From a bacterium (lineage in GTDB: Bacteria; Zixibacteria; MSB-5A5; GN15; FEB-12), in the NCBI GenBank assembly GCA_030612965.1, contig JAUWMW010000038.1:1-13491 (forward strand): a DNA stretch of 13,491 nucleotides, given 5' to 3'. The notes below the pieces were generated by a model. The model was not told the DNA's origin. It saw only the letters and a list, made by a program, of their open reading frames with translations, and ran no database searches. The translations under genes were made by a program, and so were the position numbers. Every line of letters begins with the position of its first letter. Position 1 is the first letter of the stretch. Shown one piece after another: positions 6,828 through 13,013 of this stretch.

Positions 6828-7385
6828 ATGCTGGAAGAGATCTACAAGGAAACACACGAGCGCATGAAGAAGAGCGTCGATGCGGTGGCGCGTGAGTTCA
6901 ACGCTGTCCGAACCGGTAAGGCGACGGTGCAATTGCTCGATACGGTCAAGGTGGAGGCCTACGGTTCTAAGTTGCCGCTGAATCAGGTGGCGACGATTGC
7001 TGCTCCGGAGGCGCGTCTGTTGGTTGTTCAGGCTTTTGAAAAGGGCACGGTTGGTGAGATTGTGAAGGGAATCCAGAAAGCCGACCTTGGCTTCAATCCC
7101 GTTGTCGAGGGACAGACCATCCGGATTCCGGTTCCCCCGCTCAACGAGGAGCGTCGACAAGAACTGGCCCGGCATTGTCGCAATATGGCCGAGGAGGGCC
7201 GGGTGGCGATACGCAACATTCGTCGCGATGCCAACGACCAAATCAAGAAGGCTCAGAAAGACAAAGAGATATCGGAGGATCAACAGAAGGACGGGTTGGA
7301 AAAAGTCCAGAAGATGACCGGCGAGTTCACCTTAGAGATTGACGATATCCTGGAGAAAAAAGAACAAGACGTCCTTGAAGTTTAG
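6828..7385 (+). CDS. frr: Ribosome recycling factor
   Basis: Splits post-termination ribosomes together with EF-G. It has 185 residues, the normal length. Seen: the helical start MLEEIYKETHERMKKSVDAV, FNAVRTGKATVQLLDTVKVEAYGS (25-48) leading into the beta domain LPLNQVATI, and the conserved EEGRVAIRNIRRDAN helix at 122-136 with the functional arginines. The C-terminal amphipathic helix ends at the stop. GGGAG at 6816-6820 lies seven bases before the ATG. Last gene of the rplM operon; no U-tract terminator is apparent, and the following spacer is full of palindromes. Confidence 0.97.
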   Translation: MLEEIYKETHERMKKSVDAVAREFNAVRTGKATVQLLDTVKVEAYGSKLPLNQVATIAAPEARLLVVQAFEKGTVGEIVKGIQKADLGFNPVVEGQTIRIPVPPLNEERRQELARHCRNMAEEGRVAIRNIRRDANDQIKKAQKDKEISEDQQKDGLEKVQKMTGEFTLEIDDILEKKEQDVLEV

Positions 7386-7418
7386 GCGACGTTCGTGAGG
7401 GGTATCGACCTACCGCAT

Positions 7419-7618
7419 CTCATGCTTCGACTGCGCTCAGCATGAAGTAGTGAATGTAGGGTAGGTCTGTCCGCAGACCTGCCAACAAAGGCGGGTTCCC
7501 TCCTACGGCGGGCCTTCGGCGAGACGGACCCACGGGGCTCATGGTTCGACTACGCTCAGCACGAGGTAGGTGGGTTAGCTCGGTGGGATAGCACACGCGC
7601 GAAGCGCGGGCTTGCCTG
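7419..7618. repeat. Repeat-rich spacer after frr
   Basis: Two direct copies of a 32-nt repeat occur at 7419-7450 and 7538-7569, both with core TTCGACT-CGCTCAGCA and ending GTAG; they differ at four positions by hand count. The first copy can fold through TCATGCT/AGCATGA. Between them lies a hairpin GTAGGTCTG/CAGACCTGC with TCCG loop (7461-7482), then a GC-rich stretch (7490-7530) with several partial inverted repeats. Near the end, CGCGC-GAA-GCGCG forms a small hairpin. No ORF and no U-tract is visible. The block lies between the ends of two convergent transcription units (frr and the first CBS gene). Confidence 0.65.
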
Positions 7619-8059
7619 TCATGACGGGTAATCGCCGTCGAAATAGAGCTTCAGGTAACGGTTCTCAACAGCCATGCGTTTCATCTGAGTCTTGACAATG
7701 TCACTCTGTGACACCAAACCGATCAGCTTCTTGCCTTCTACGATAGGAATGTGTCGGATGCGGTTTTCGGTCATGATACCGGCCACGTAGTTGACATCGT
7801 CACCGACCAATCCAATCAGAAGGTCTCTTGTCATGACATCACCTACTCGAGACTGACTGTAGTCCGTTCGGTGCTCGTAGATCAGTCGAAAGATGTCCTT
7901 GTCGCTGACGATACCCTCAAGCTTGCCGTTCTTGTCCAATACCGGCAGGCAACTGATGCCATTATCGATCAAGAGCCGCATTGCCTCGTTTACCTCGGTA
8001 TCGGCCGTTGCGGAAATAACCTCTCGGTCTTTCTTCTTCAACAGATCTCTTACCAACAT
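7619..8059 (-). CDS. Stand-alone CBS-pair protein (copy 1)
   Basis: A 146-residue protein made of two CBS domains (about residues 1-60 and 72-133) and nothing else. CBS pairs usually bind adenosine nucleotides or S-adenosylmethionine and act as energy or redox sensors. Repeat hallmarks seen: GISCLPVLDKNGKLEGIVSD with KDIFR (34-58) and IRHIPIVEGKKLIGLVSQSD (101-120). The C-terminal ENRYLKLY tail (132-139) is shared with its neighbour at 8385-8825; the two have equal length and about 45 percent identity by hand count without gaps. No DNA-binding, enzyme or membrane part is present, so a partner protein is implied but unknown. GGAG precedes the ATG and partly overlaps a small CCTGT/ACAGG hairpin, which could modulate initiation. 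It has its own promoter. Confidence 0.9.
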   Translation of the reverse strand: MLVRDLLKKKDREVISATADTEVNEAMRLLIDNGISCLPVLDKNGKLEGIVSDKDIFRLIYEHRTDYSQSRVGDVMTRDLLIGLVGDDVNYVAGIMTENRIRHIPIVEGKKLIGLVSQSDIVKTQMKRMAVENRYLKLYFDGDYPS

Positions 8060-8164
8060 ATTGTTCTTTCTCCTGTTTAACAGGGCAGTCGATACTCTTC
8101 ACACATGTCCGGCGGACGTCCTGTGATCATATTCACTGGGGACCATCTCTCTGAACTATGGTCA

Positions 8165-8193
8165 ATCATAATTGATCGGAGACCAATTGACAA
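8165..8193 (-). promoter_or_regulatory. Promoter of CBS-pair gene copy 1
   Basis: On the minus strand, TTGTCA (8193-8188) and TATGAT (8170-8165) are separated by exactly 17 nt; each matches the sigma70 consensus at five of six positions. Predicted start near 8158 gives a leader of about 100 nt. The -10 region lies within TCAAT-CATA-ATTGA, a small inverted repeat that could be an operator. Confidence 0.65.
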
Positions 8194-8384
8194 CCAGAAC
8201 AAGTAACTTCGCCGGAGATTAAAACGAACTATTTTCGGCGAAACCTTGATCCGACGGAGGTGTTTTTCAACTAACCAGTCGGCTTACGATCGGTCGTGAA
8301 ACCGCTTGGCTCGATAACGGAACTTACCAGGTCAGATTAAATGCAGACACAAGATCGCGAGGCCGGGACTCAAGGGAATGGCCC
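8194..8384. other. Spacer between the two CBS genes
   Basis: This is part of the 325-nt gene-free stretch 8060-8384. Its left part holds the leader and promoter of CBS copy 1. Here the main feature is a 7-bp inverted repeat TTCGCCG (8208-8214) and CGGCGAA (8236-8242) around an A/T-rich 21-nt loop, about 15 bp upstream of the copy-1 -35 box. It could end transcription from copy 2 or bind a regulator; no clear U-tract supports a terminator. I see nothing recognisable in 8243-8384. Confidence 0.4.
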
Positions 8385-8825
8385 TCAGCCCAAGTGTGTA
8401 CCCTCCATGTACATCTTCAGGTAGCGGTTCTCAATCTCGATATGGGTCATTTGCGCTTTCACGACATCGCCCGGCGAGATCAGCCCAACCATCTTCTTGT
8501 CGTCCATGATCGGGACATAGCGTATGTTGTTCTTGGCCATCAAACCGGCGATGTAGTTCAAGTCGTCGTCCGGCATCCCGATAATCAGATTGGATGTCAT
8601 CAGCTCACCGGCAGTGAACTTTTCGAAACTGTCCTGATTTTCATACACGGCGCGGAAAATATCCTTGTCATCAAGGATTCCGACCAAAGTACCGGAACTA
8701 TCCAGAACGGGCAGGCAGCCGATCTTGTTGGATATCAGGGTCTCCATTGCCGTCCATAGATCCGTCGACGGATCAACCGTGATGATGTCCTTAGGCGTAG
8801 ATTTCAACATCTCTTTGACAAACAT
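8385..8825 (-). CDS. Stand-alone CBS-pair protein (copy 2)
   Basis: Paralogue of the gene at 7619-8059, also 146 residues, with two CBS domains. Seen: KIGCLPVLDSSGTLVGILDD then KDIFR (34-58), and IRYVPIMDDKKMVGLISPGD (101-120), with the shared ENRYLKMY tail (132-139). Conserved positions cluster in the predicted ligand-binding strands, and the linker between the domains (62-72) is the most divergent stretch. The start is firm: a full AGGAGG at 8838-8833 lies seven bases upstream of the ATG. It is separated from copy 1 by 325 nt and has its own promoter, so the pair look like independently expressed duplicates rather than a simple operon. The two could form heteromers. Ligand and partner are unknown. 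Confidence 0.9.
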   Translation of the reverse strand: MFVKEMLKSTPKDIITVDPSTDLWTAMETLISNKIGCLPVLDSSGTLVGILDDKDIFRAVYENQDSFEKFTAGELMTSNLIIGMPDDDLNYIAGLMAKNNIRYVPIMDDKKMVGLISPGDVVKAQMTHIEIENRYLKMYMEGTHLG

Positions 8826-8935
8826 ATCATAACCTCCTGTTTCTTGTCTTCATCAAACCGATTTCCCCAGCAACGTTGCCGACACCAACCGGTCTTTGAG
8901 ATTGACGTTGCTGTCGATTTCCTCAGAATGTACGG

Positions 8936-8964
8936 TTGGCAACTTCACTTATTCTACGTATATT
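8936..8964 (+). promoter_or_regulatory. Promoter of the exported-protein gene
   Basis: TTGGCA (8936-8941) and TATATT (8959-8964) are 17 nt apart, each at five of six consensus positions. The predicted start near 8971 is only about three bases before the ATG at 8974, and no Shine-Dalgarno site is present, so the mRNA would be nearly leaderless. It occupies almost the same DNA as the minus-strand promoter at 8951-8980. Confidence 0.55.
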
Positions 8965-8980
8965 CAGCAGCGAATGTCAA
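8951..8980 (-). promoter_or_regulatory. Promoter of CBS-pair gene copy 2
   Basis: On the minus strand, a perfect TTGACA (8980-8975) is followed after 18 nt by TAGAAT (8956-8951, five of six). The predicted start near 8944 gives a leader of about 120 nt before the ATG at 8825. The -35 lies over the first codons of the divergent exported-protein gene, and the whole promoter overlaps that gene's own promoter, so the two polymerases should exclude each other. Confidence 0.6.
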
Positions 8981-9651
8981 TAGAAAAGTACCATATCCGG
9001 GTATTATGGATCGCGATGGTTGCTCTAATTGCGACCGCAACCGGCTTTGCCGACGATAGTTACGGCGGTGATCCAGTGCTCGAGTTCTACTGCACGCAGG
9101 CCGCATCTGTCTCAGCGGAGTCCGACCCCCTTGGGAATGGGGTGAAATTCTCCCTTTTGACTACCTCTCACTACAAGAGAGTCGCTTCCAACGGACGGAT
9201 TACCAGCGTCGATACCGCTATCGTGTGCTACTGGTTCAGTTCCGGATCATTGGACTCGCAGGTGGTGGAAACGGCCACGTCTGATGTTAAGATGCAACAG
9301 CAGTTCTTGATCCCCGATCTGTTTGACGCGCCATATCGATACACTTTCTACCCCAACGATACCGGCGGGGAACTGTTAGCCATCGGCTTCGACACACCAA
9401 AGGTCGAGGATTCACTACCAGTGGGTCTGGTCGTTATTGATCGCGACTCATATTTGTTACGCCGACTCTACCTTTACTACCCGCATCGCGAGGGTTATAA
9501 GCGATTCTCTCGCTGCTACCGGGTGTCGGAACGGGAAGGTTTTCTATTCCCGGATTCTATCTGGGAGGTGGGAGCCAGGGAGGGGGTATTTTCCACGGAG
9601 AATTACAGGTTGGAAACGCGGATTGATGCCGTTAGGGTCGACCGCCCGTGA
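8974..9651 (+). CDS. Exported protein of unknown function
   Basis: I do not recognise a specific family. The product is 225 residues with a convincing Sec signal peptide: charged start MSIEKYHIR, hydrophobic core VLWIAMVALIATATG and a likely cut after GFA at residue 26, giving a soluble periplasmic or secreted protein (no lipobox cysteine). The mature part is rich in beta-strand-like alternation, and the segments GLVVIDRDSYLLRRLYLYYP (151-170) and REGFLFPDSIWEV (187-199) recall LolA/LppX-like lipoprotein-carrier folds; this resemblance is only an impression. Four cysteines (40, 85, 181 and no clear partner for all) make regular disulfides uncertain. An upstream start at 8896 is possible, but the signal peptide and promoter position favour 8974. 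It lies between the CBS genes and uppS, on the uppS strand, 64 nt upstream of it. Confidence 0.7.
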   Translation: MSIEKYHIRVLWIAMVALIATATGFADDSYGGDPVLEFYCTQAASVSAESDPLGNGVKFSLLTTSHYKRVASNGRITSVDTAIVCYWFSSGSLDSQVVETATSDVKMQQQFLIPDLFDAPYRYTFYPNDTGGELLAIGFDTPKVEDSLPVGLVVIDRDSYLLRRLYLYYPHREGYKRFSRCYRVSEREGFLFPDSIWEVGAREGVFSTENYRLETRIDAVRVDRP

Positions 9652-9715
9652 GCGCTACTCCGTTCGGATGTTAATTGCGCTTGCCATGTCAGGGAGTGAT
9701 TTGTAGCTTGGCATC

Positions 9716-10480
9716 ATGATGCACAAATCCGACAGTTTCAAAGAAACCATCCTGAACAATCCCGAACCGATTCCACGCCACGTAGCAATCATCATGGACG
9801 GCAACGGTCGCTGGGCCGCCCGACGCAACAAGCCGCGCACCTTTGGTCACGAGGCCGGTGTGAAGGCGGTCAAGAAGACGGTACGGGCCGCCAGTGAGAT
9901 CGGCGTTCAATATCTGACACTGTACACCTTCTCTGTTGAAAATTGGAAACGTCCGCGCGAGGAAGTGGCGGCTCTTATGTCCCTGTTAAGCCGCACGACG
10001 CGCAAAGAGATCGATGAACTGATGAAGAATGACGTCAAGCTGATCACGACGGGTCGCATCAGCGGTCTGTCGATCGCTCGCCGCAAAGTGCTGGCTCGGG
10101 CTGAAGAGAAAACCCGCGATAATCGTGGGTTGGTGTTGAACCTGGCCCTGAACTACGGTGGTCGCACCGAGATACTCGATGCCGTCAAGGCGATTGTCAA
10201 CGCCGCCAAGGCCGGTATGATACATCCATCCCAGATTGACGAGGAGTTGTTCTCCAGTTTTTTGTACACAGCCTCATTGCCGGATCCCGATCTCCTGATT
10301 AGAACTTCCGGTGAACGCCGTATCTCAAATTTCCTGCTCTGGCAAACGAGCTATACCGAGTTGCATATCATCGACACTCTCTGGCCTGATTTCGGGCGGC
10401 GCGAGTTGTTTGAGGCCATCGCCGATTACCAGCAAAGGGAGCGACGTTTCGGACGAATCAGCAAGAGGACAAAACGATGA
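9716..10480 (+). CDS. uppS: Undecaprenyl diphosphate synthase
   Basis: cis-Prenyltransferase that extends farnesyl diphosphate with isopentenyl diphosphate to the C55 lipid carrier for peptidoglycan and other wall polymers. It has 254 residues. Motifs: IIMDGNGRWA with catalytic Asp28, GHEAG (44-48), TLYTFSVENWKRP (68-80), and LLIRTSGERRISNFLLWQ (193-210) followed by the conserved Glu215 region YTEL. A second ATG directly follows the first (9719), so the start could be one codon later; an in-frame stop at 9704-9706 rules out a longer form. AGGGAG at 9691-9696 is too far upstream to be a normal ribosome site. First gene of a tight operon; its stop overlaps the cdsA start as ATGA. It could also be a related cis-prenyltransferase of other chain length. 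Confidence 0.96.
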   Translation: MMHKSDSFKETILNNPEPIPRHVAIIMDGNGRWAARRNKPRTFGHEAGVKAVKKTVRAASEIGVQYLTLYTFSVENWKRPREEVAALMSLLSRTTRKEIDELMKNDVKLITTGRISGLSIARRKVLARAEEKTRDNRGLVLNLALNYGGRTEILDAVKAIVNAAKAGMIHPSQIDEELFSSFLYTASLPDPDLLIRTSGERRISNFLLWQTSYTELHIIDTLWPDFGRRELFEAIADYQQRERRFGRISKRTKR

Positions 10481-11328
10481 GCCGTAATCTGGCCGCCCGG
10501 ATCGCTGTGGCGGTGGTTACCATCCCGATCATTCTGTGGATCTGTTATCAGGGGGGAGGCTGGCTGTTCGGGATGCTCATGCTGGCGGCTTCTGTTGCTG
10601 TTATCGAGTTTCTTGTCAATGAGGGGTCCCCACCGCGCTCCGGTTTCTTTTGGCTTAGCTTCATCGCTGTCGCGTCGACATTTTGGCTGGCTACCGGTTT
10701 TGGGGAACCGCGTACATTCTTGGCCGGTCGAGCAGAAATTCTTGGTTACGAGGGTACACCGATCCTGCTGTTCTTTGTCATAACCGCAGTACTGTTGGGT
10801 ATTGGCAAGCAGTCGCCGGCCGATCTGTTCCGGCGCCATAGTCGTCTGCTGTGGGGTGTGGCCTATATCGGTCTGCTTTATCCCTTCGTTTACAAAGTCG
10901 GCGAGGGATTCGGTTCGGTTGCCGGTGGCGACTGCTTGTTGTTTCTTTTCGGGTTGCTATGGATCGGTGACACCGCCGCGATGGGCATCGGCTCCTGGCT
11001 TGGCCGCCACAAACTGGCGCCGACCGTCTCGCCTAACAAAACGGTTGAGGGTTTCATCGGCGGACTGCTCGGCGCTGTCGCCGTCGGGCTGCTAATGCAC
11101 TTCTGGAGGTTGCCGCAGATTGGGCTGGGTCATATCCTGGTCATTGCTCTCGGATGTTCGCTGTTCGGGCAGTTGGGCGATTTGGTTGAGTCGATGTGGA
11201 AACGGTCGCTTGGCATCAAGGACTCATCACGTGTCATTCCCGGACACGGCGGCGTGCTCGATCGATTTGATTCGCTGCTGTTTGCGGCACCGTTTATGTA
11301 TTTCTATCTGCGCACTCTGACGGTATGA
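10477..11328 (+). CDS. cdsA: Phosphatidate cytidylyltransferase
   Basis: Integral membrane enzyme making CDP-diacylglycerol from phosphatidate and CTP, the branch point for all bacterial phospholipids. It has 283 residues, with about eight hydrophobic segments. The family signature runs from Ser239 to Asp265: KRSLGIKDSS, then PGHGGVLDRFD. Upstream are WIGDTAA (162-168) and the SPNKTVEG loop (185-192), both typical. AGAGGA at 10464-10469 supports the ATG at 10477, which overlaps the uppS stop by four bases. The uppS-cdsA pair is widespread; the dxr and rseP genes that often follow are absent. Its own stop (11326-11328) overlaps an ATG that begins a duplicated copy of the ubiA start, see the repeat at 11325-11594. 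Confidence 0.95.
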   Translation: MSRNLAARIAVAVVTIPIILWICYQGGGWLFGMLMLAASVAVIEFLVNEGSPPRSGFFWLSFIAVASTFWLATGFGEPRTFLAGRAEILGYEGTPILLFFVITAVLLGIGKQSPADLFRRHSRLLWGVAYIGLLYPFVYKVGEGFGSVAGGDCLLFLFGLLWIGDTAAMGIGSWLGRHKLAPTVSPNKTVEGFIGGLLGAVAVGLLMHFWRLPQIGLGHILVIALGCSLFGQLGDLVESMWKRSLGIKDSSRVIPGHGGVLDRFDSLLFAAPFMYFYLRTLTV

Positions 11329-11594
11329 AGATCATCGATTACGCTGTGGGCGGCAGACGTCCTCGTCTGCCCCTTGATTGCCCTGGATACGTCCTTCAAA
11401 CGGGCAGCCAGGGAGATCTGCCGCGCACAATATTATGGGTCTCCCGAAGATCCCGAAGGCGGGCATCCAGTAACTCGTTGGTTCAGATAGATTCCCGCCT
11501 GCGCGGGAATGACAGGCAACACAACGAAACCGCTTTTCTGTCTATTGTTTCGGGTTTTTCTACAGCTTGTTAGTGCCATGAAGATCATCGATTA
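11325..11594. repeat. Palindrome-rich insertion flanked by 17-bp direct repeats
   Basis: ATGAAGATCATCGATTA occurs exactly twice, at 11325-11341 (overlapping the cdsA stop) and 11578-11594 (the true ubiA start). The 236 bases between are a mosaic of palindromes: GGCAGACG/CGTCTGCC with TCCT loop (11352-11371), partial repeats GGCAG/CTGCC and CCCTGG/CCAGGG (about 11380-11425), ATTCCCGC/GCGGGAAT (11491-11510), and CGAAAC/GTTTCG (11525-11552) followed by GGTTTTT. The layout suggests an inserted element that duplicated its target at a former cdsA-ubiA ATGA overlap. An open frame of 82 codons runs from the first ATG to a TAG at 11571-11573, but its residues are translated repeats, not a gene. Confidence 0.7.
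11491..11510. repeat. dRS3-like 20-bp palindrome
   Basis: ATTCCCGCCTGCGCGGGAAT forms an 8-bp stem with a CTGC loop. It fits the ATTCCC-N8-GGGAAT consensus of the Neisseria dRS3 repeat, a known target for filamentous-phage and repeat insertion there. Similar sequences occur between genes in many bacteria, so this does not imply a Neisseria origin. Confidence 0.6.
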
Positions 11595-12489
11595 TTTCTT
11601 TGCGTCACGACCCATGCTGCATCTGCCGTTATGGTCGGTCTATCTCGTCAGTCTTCACAGGCCTGACCAGCATAGCGGCGACAGTTTCGGCCTGCCGAGC
11701 CTGATTACGATGATATGCCTGAGTCTGCTGGCCGCCGGCGCCTTCTATGTCAATCAGATCTTCGATTATGAATCCGACACCCTCAACGACAAACTCGGTT
11801 TTTTGCAGCGTGAACTAACCACGGCGCGGGGTTTTATGATCGGTTATCTCATCCTTTCACTTGTGGGGACCACCATCGCCGGTTTGACATCGCGACTCAT
11901 GCTGTTGATTTTCTTGCAGGGTTTTGTTTTTGCCTGGTTCTATTCAGCTTCCCCACTACGATTGAAAGATCGACCGCTGGCCGGACTGTTGGCCAACGCC
12001 TGGTGCTTCGGGTTCCTGGTTCCGATCACAGTTGGGCCGTTTACTGACCAGCATGCTCTGGCCGCCGTCGACTGGGCTTCTTCGTTTTACTTCTTTTTCA
12101 CCGTTGCCTCAGTTCATATCCTGACTACCCTCCCCGACCGCTCGGGCGATGATGCTACCGGCAAACGGACTATCGCGGTCGCCGTCGGTCCCACTGCGGC
12201 GCGGATACTGGCACTGGTGTTGATGTTGGCGTCGCTTGCCGTCGCCTGGGCGGCGAATCTGGCCGGGTTGGTCTACCTGTCACTCTTCGCGGCGATCTTG
12301 ATTCTGATGGCGACATTGTTCGGCTCATCGAAGTTGGATCTGTTTTCGGCCAAGGCTCCGCTCTTGATGTTGACTATACTCGCCGGTTTTTACTATCCCG
12401 GATACTTGTTGTTTATTGTTGCTCTGCTGATCGCCTGCCGGATATATTACCTGCGGAGATTCGGTATAATATACCCGAGACTGACGTAA
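11578..12489 (+). CDS. UbiA-family membrane prenyltransferase
   Basis: A 303-residue polytopic membrane protein with about eight or nine hydrophobic segments. Both magnesium-diphosphate motifs of the UbiA superfamily are present: N-x3-D-x3-D at Asn59, Asp63, Asp67 (NQIFDYESD) and D-x3-D at Asp187, Asp191 (DRSGDDATGKRT). These enzymes attach a polyprenyl chain to an aromatic or polar acceptor (quinones, hemes, lipids). Which acceptor is used cannot be told from the sequence. The usual NRPxRP-type loop after the first motif is replaced by NDKLGFLQREL, an atypical feature. Longer in-frame starts (11509) read into repeat DNA, so the ATG at 11578 within the duplicated 17-mer is chosen; it has no Shine-Dalgarno site. 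The stop shares one base with the next start (TAATG). UppS upstream may be only a chance neighbour. Confidence 0.88.
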   Translation: MKIIDYFFASRPMLHLPLWSVYLVSLHRPDQHSGDSFGLPSLITMICLSLLAAGAFYVNQIFDYESDTLNDKLGFLQRELTTARGFMIGYLILSLVGTTIAGLTSRLMLLIFLQGFVFAWFYSASPLRLKDRPLAGLLANAWCFGFLVPITVGPFTDQHALAAVDWASSFYFFFTVASVHILTTLPDRSGDDATGKRTIAVAVGPTAARILALVLMLASLAVAWAANLAGLVYLSLFAAILILMATLFGSSKLDLFSAKAPLLMLTILAGFYYPGYLLFIVALLIACRIYYLRRFGIIYPRLT

Positions 12490-13013
12490 TGTGGATTAGA
12501 CTTCTCACTATAGCGTTGATGGCGATTACAATCGGTTGTCAACCGCATCCTCGCTTCCGGACCGGGGGGGAAGAGCGTCCGGCTCTTGACAAACCTCGAC
12601 AGCCGGTGCGACTCACCACCAACGATTCCTTGCGGTTGGGCGTGATCATGCAAAGCTATCTGGGGAAACCGTACGCTTGGCAGTCCCCGCATGAAACGGG
12701 TGTTGACTGTTCACACTTCGTTCTCAAGGTTTTCAAGAAATTCGACGGTCGCGATCTGCCGCGCACTGTTGCCCGTCAATATCGCATCGGTACGCCGGCC
12801 CATCGCAGGCAGTTGCTCTATGGCGATCTGGTGTTTTTCCGCACCGATAGCAGGCCGGTGTCGCATGTGGGCATTTACATAGGGTATGGCGAGTTCATAC
12901 ATGCGTCGACCTCACGAGGCGTTATCATCAGCAAGCTCAAAGAGAAATACTGGTCGGAACGGTATGTCGATGCTCGTCGCATTCTGGAGTATCCAGCCCG
13001 AGATTCAAAATGA
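12489..13013 (+). CDS. NlpC/P60 family lipoprotein, probable cell-wall hydrolase
   Basis: A 174-residue predicted lipoprotein. The signal peptide MWIRLLTIALMAITIG ends in a lipobox with the lipidated Cys17. A proline- and charge-rich linker (18-45) leads to a compact NlpC/P60 domain: YLGKPYAWQSPHETGVDCSHF carries the catalytic Cys74, and His126 (SHVGIYIG) and His138 (FIHAS) are the candidate catalytic histidines. Such enzymes cut D-glutamyl-diaminopimelate bonds or related links in peptidoglycan, here at the inner face of the outer membrane or in the periplasm. The family average is similar in length (E. coli Spr/MepS is slightly longer). Overlaps ubiA by one base and uvrC by four (ATGA), so translation is likely coupled. 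Substrate not provable here. Confidence 0.92.
   Translation: MWIRLLTIALMAITIGCQPHPRFRTGGEERPALDKPRQPVRLTTNDSLRLGVIMQSYLGKPYAWQSPHETGVDCSHFVLKVFKKFDGRDLPRTVARQYRIGTPAHRRQLLYGDLVFFRTDSRPVSHVGIYIGYGEFIHASTSRGVIISKLKEKYWSERYVDARRILEYPARDSK

Noticed and set aside
7386..7618. CRISPR array or tRNA in the repeat-rich spacer after frr
   Set aside because: Only two diverged 32-nt copies with unequal, repeat-containing DNA between them; no cas genes and no cloverleaf.
9437..9706. An 89-codon open frame inside and after the exported-protein gene
   Set aside because: It is a shifted frame of the exported-protein gene with no domain or ribosome site.
11325..11573. An 82-codon open frame as a small gene
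   Set aside because: Its sequence is translated palindromic repeat DNA; its first six residues copy the start of ubiA. It is kept only as a possible coupling frame.
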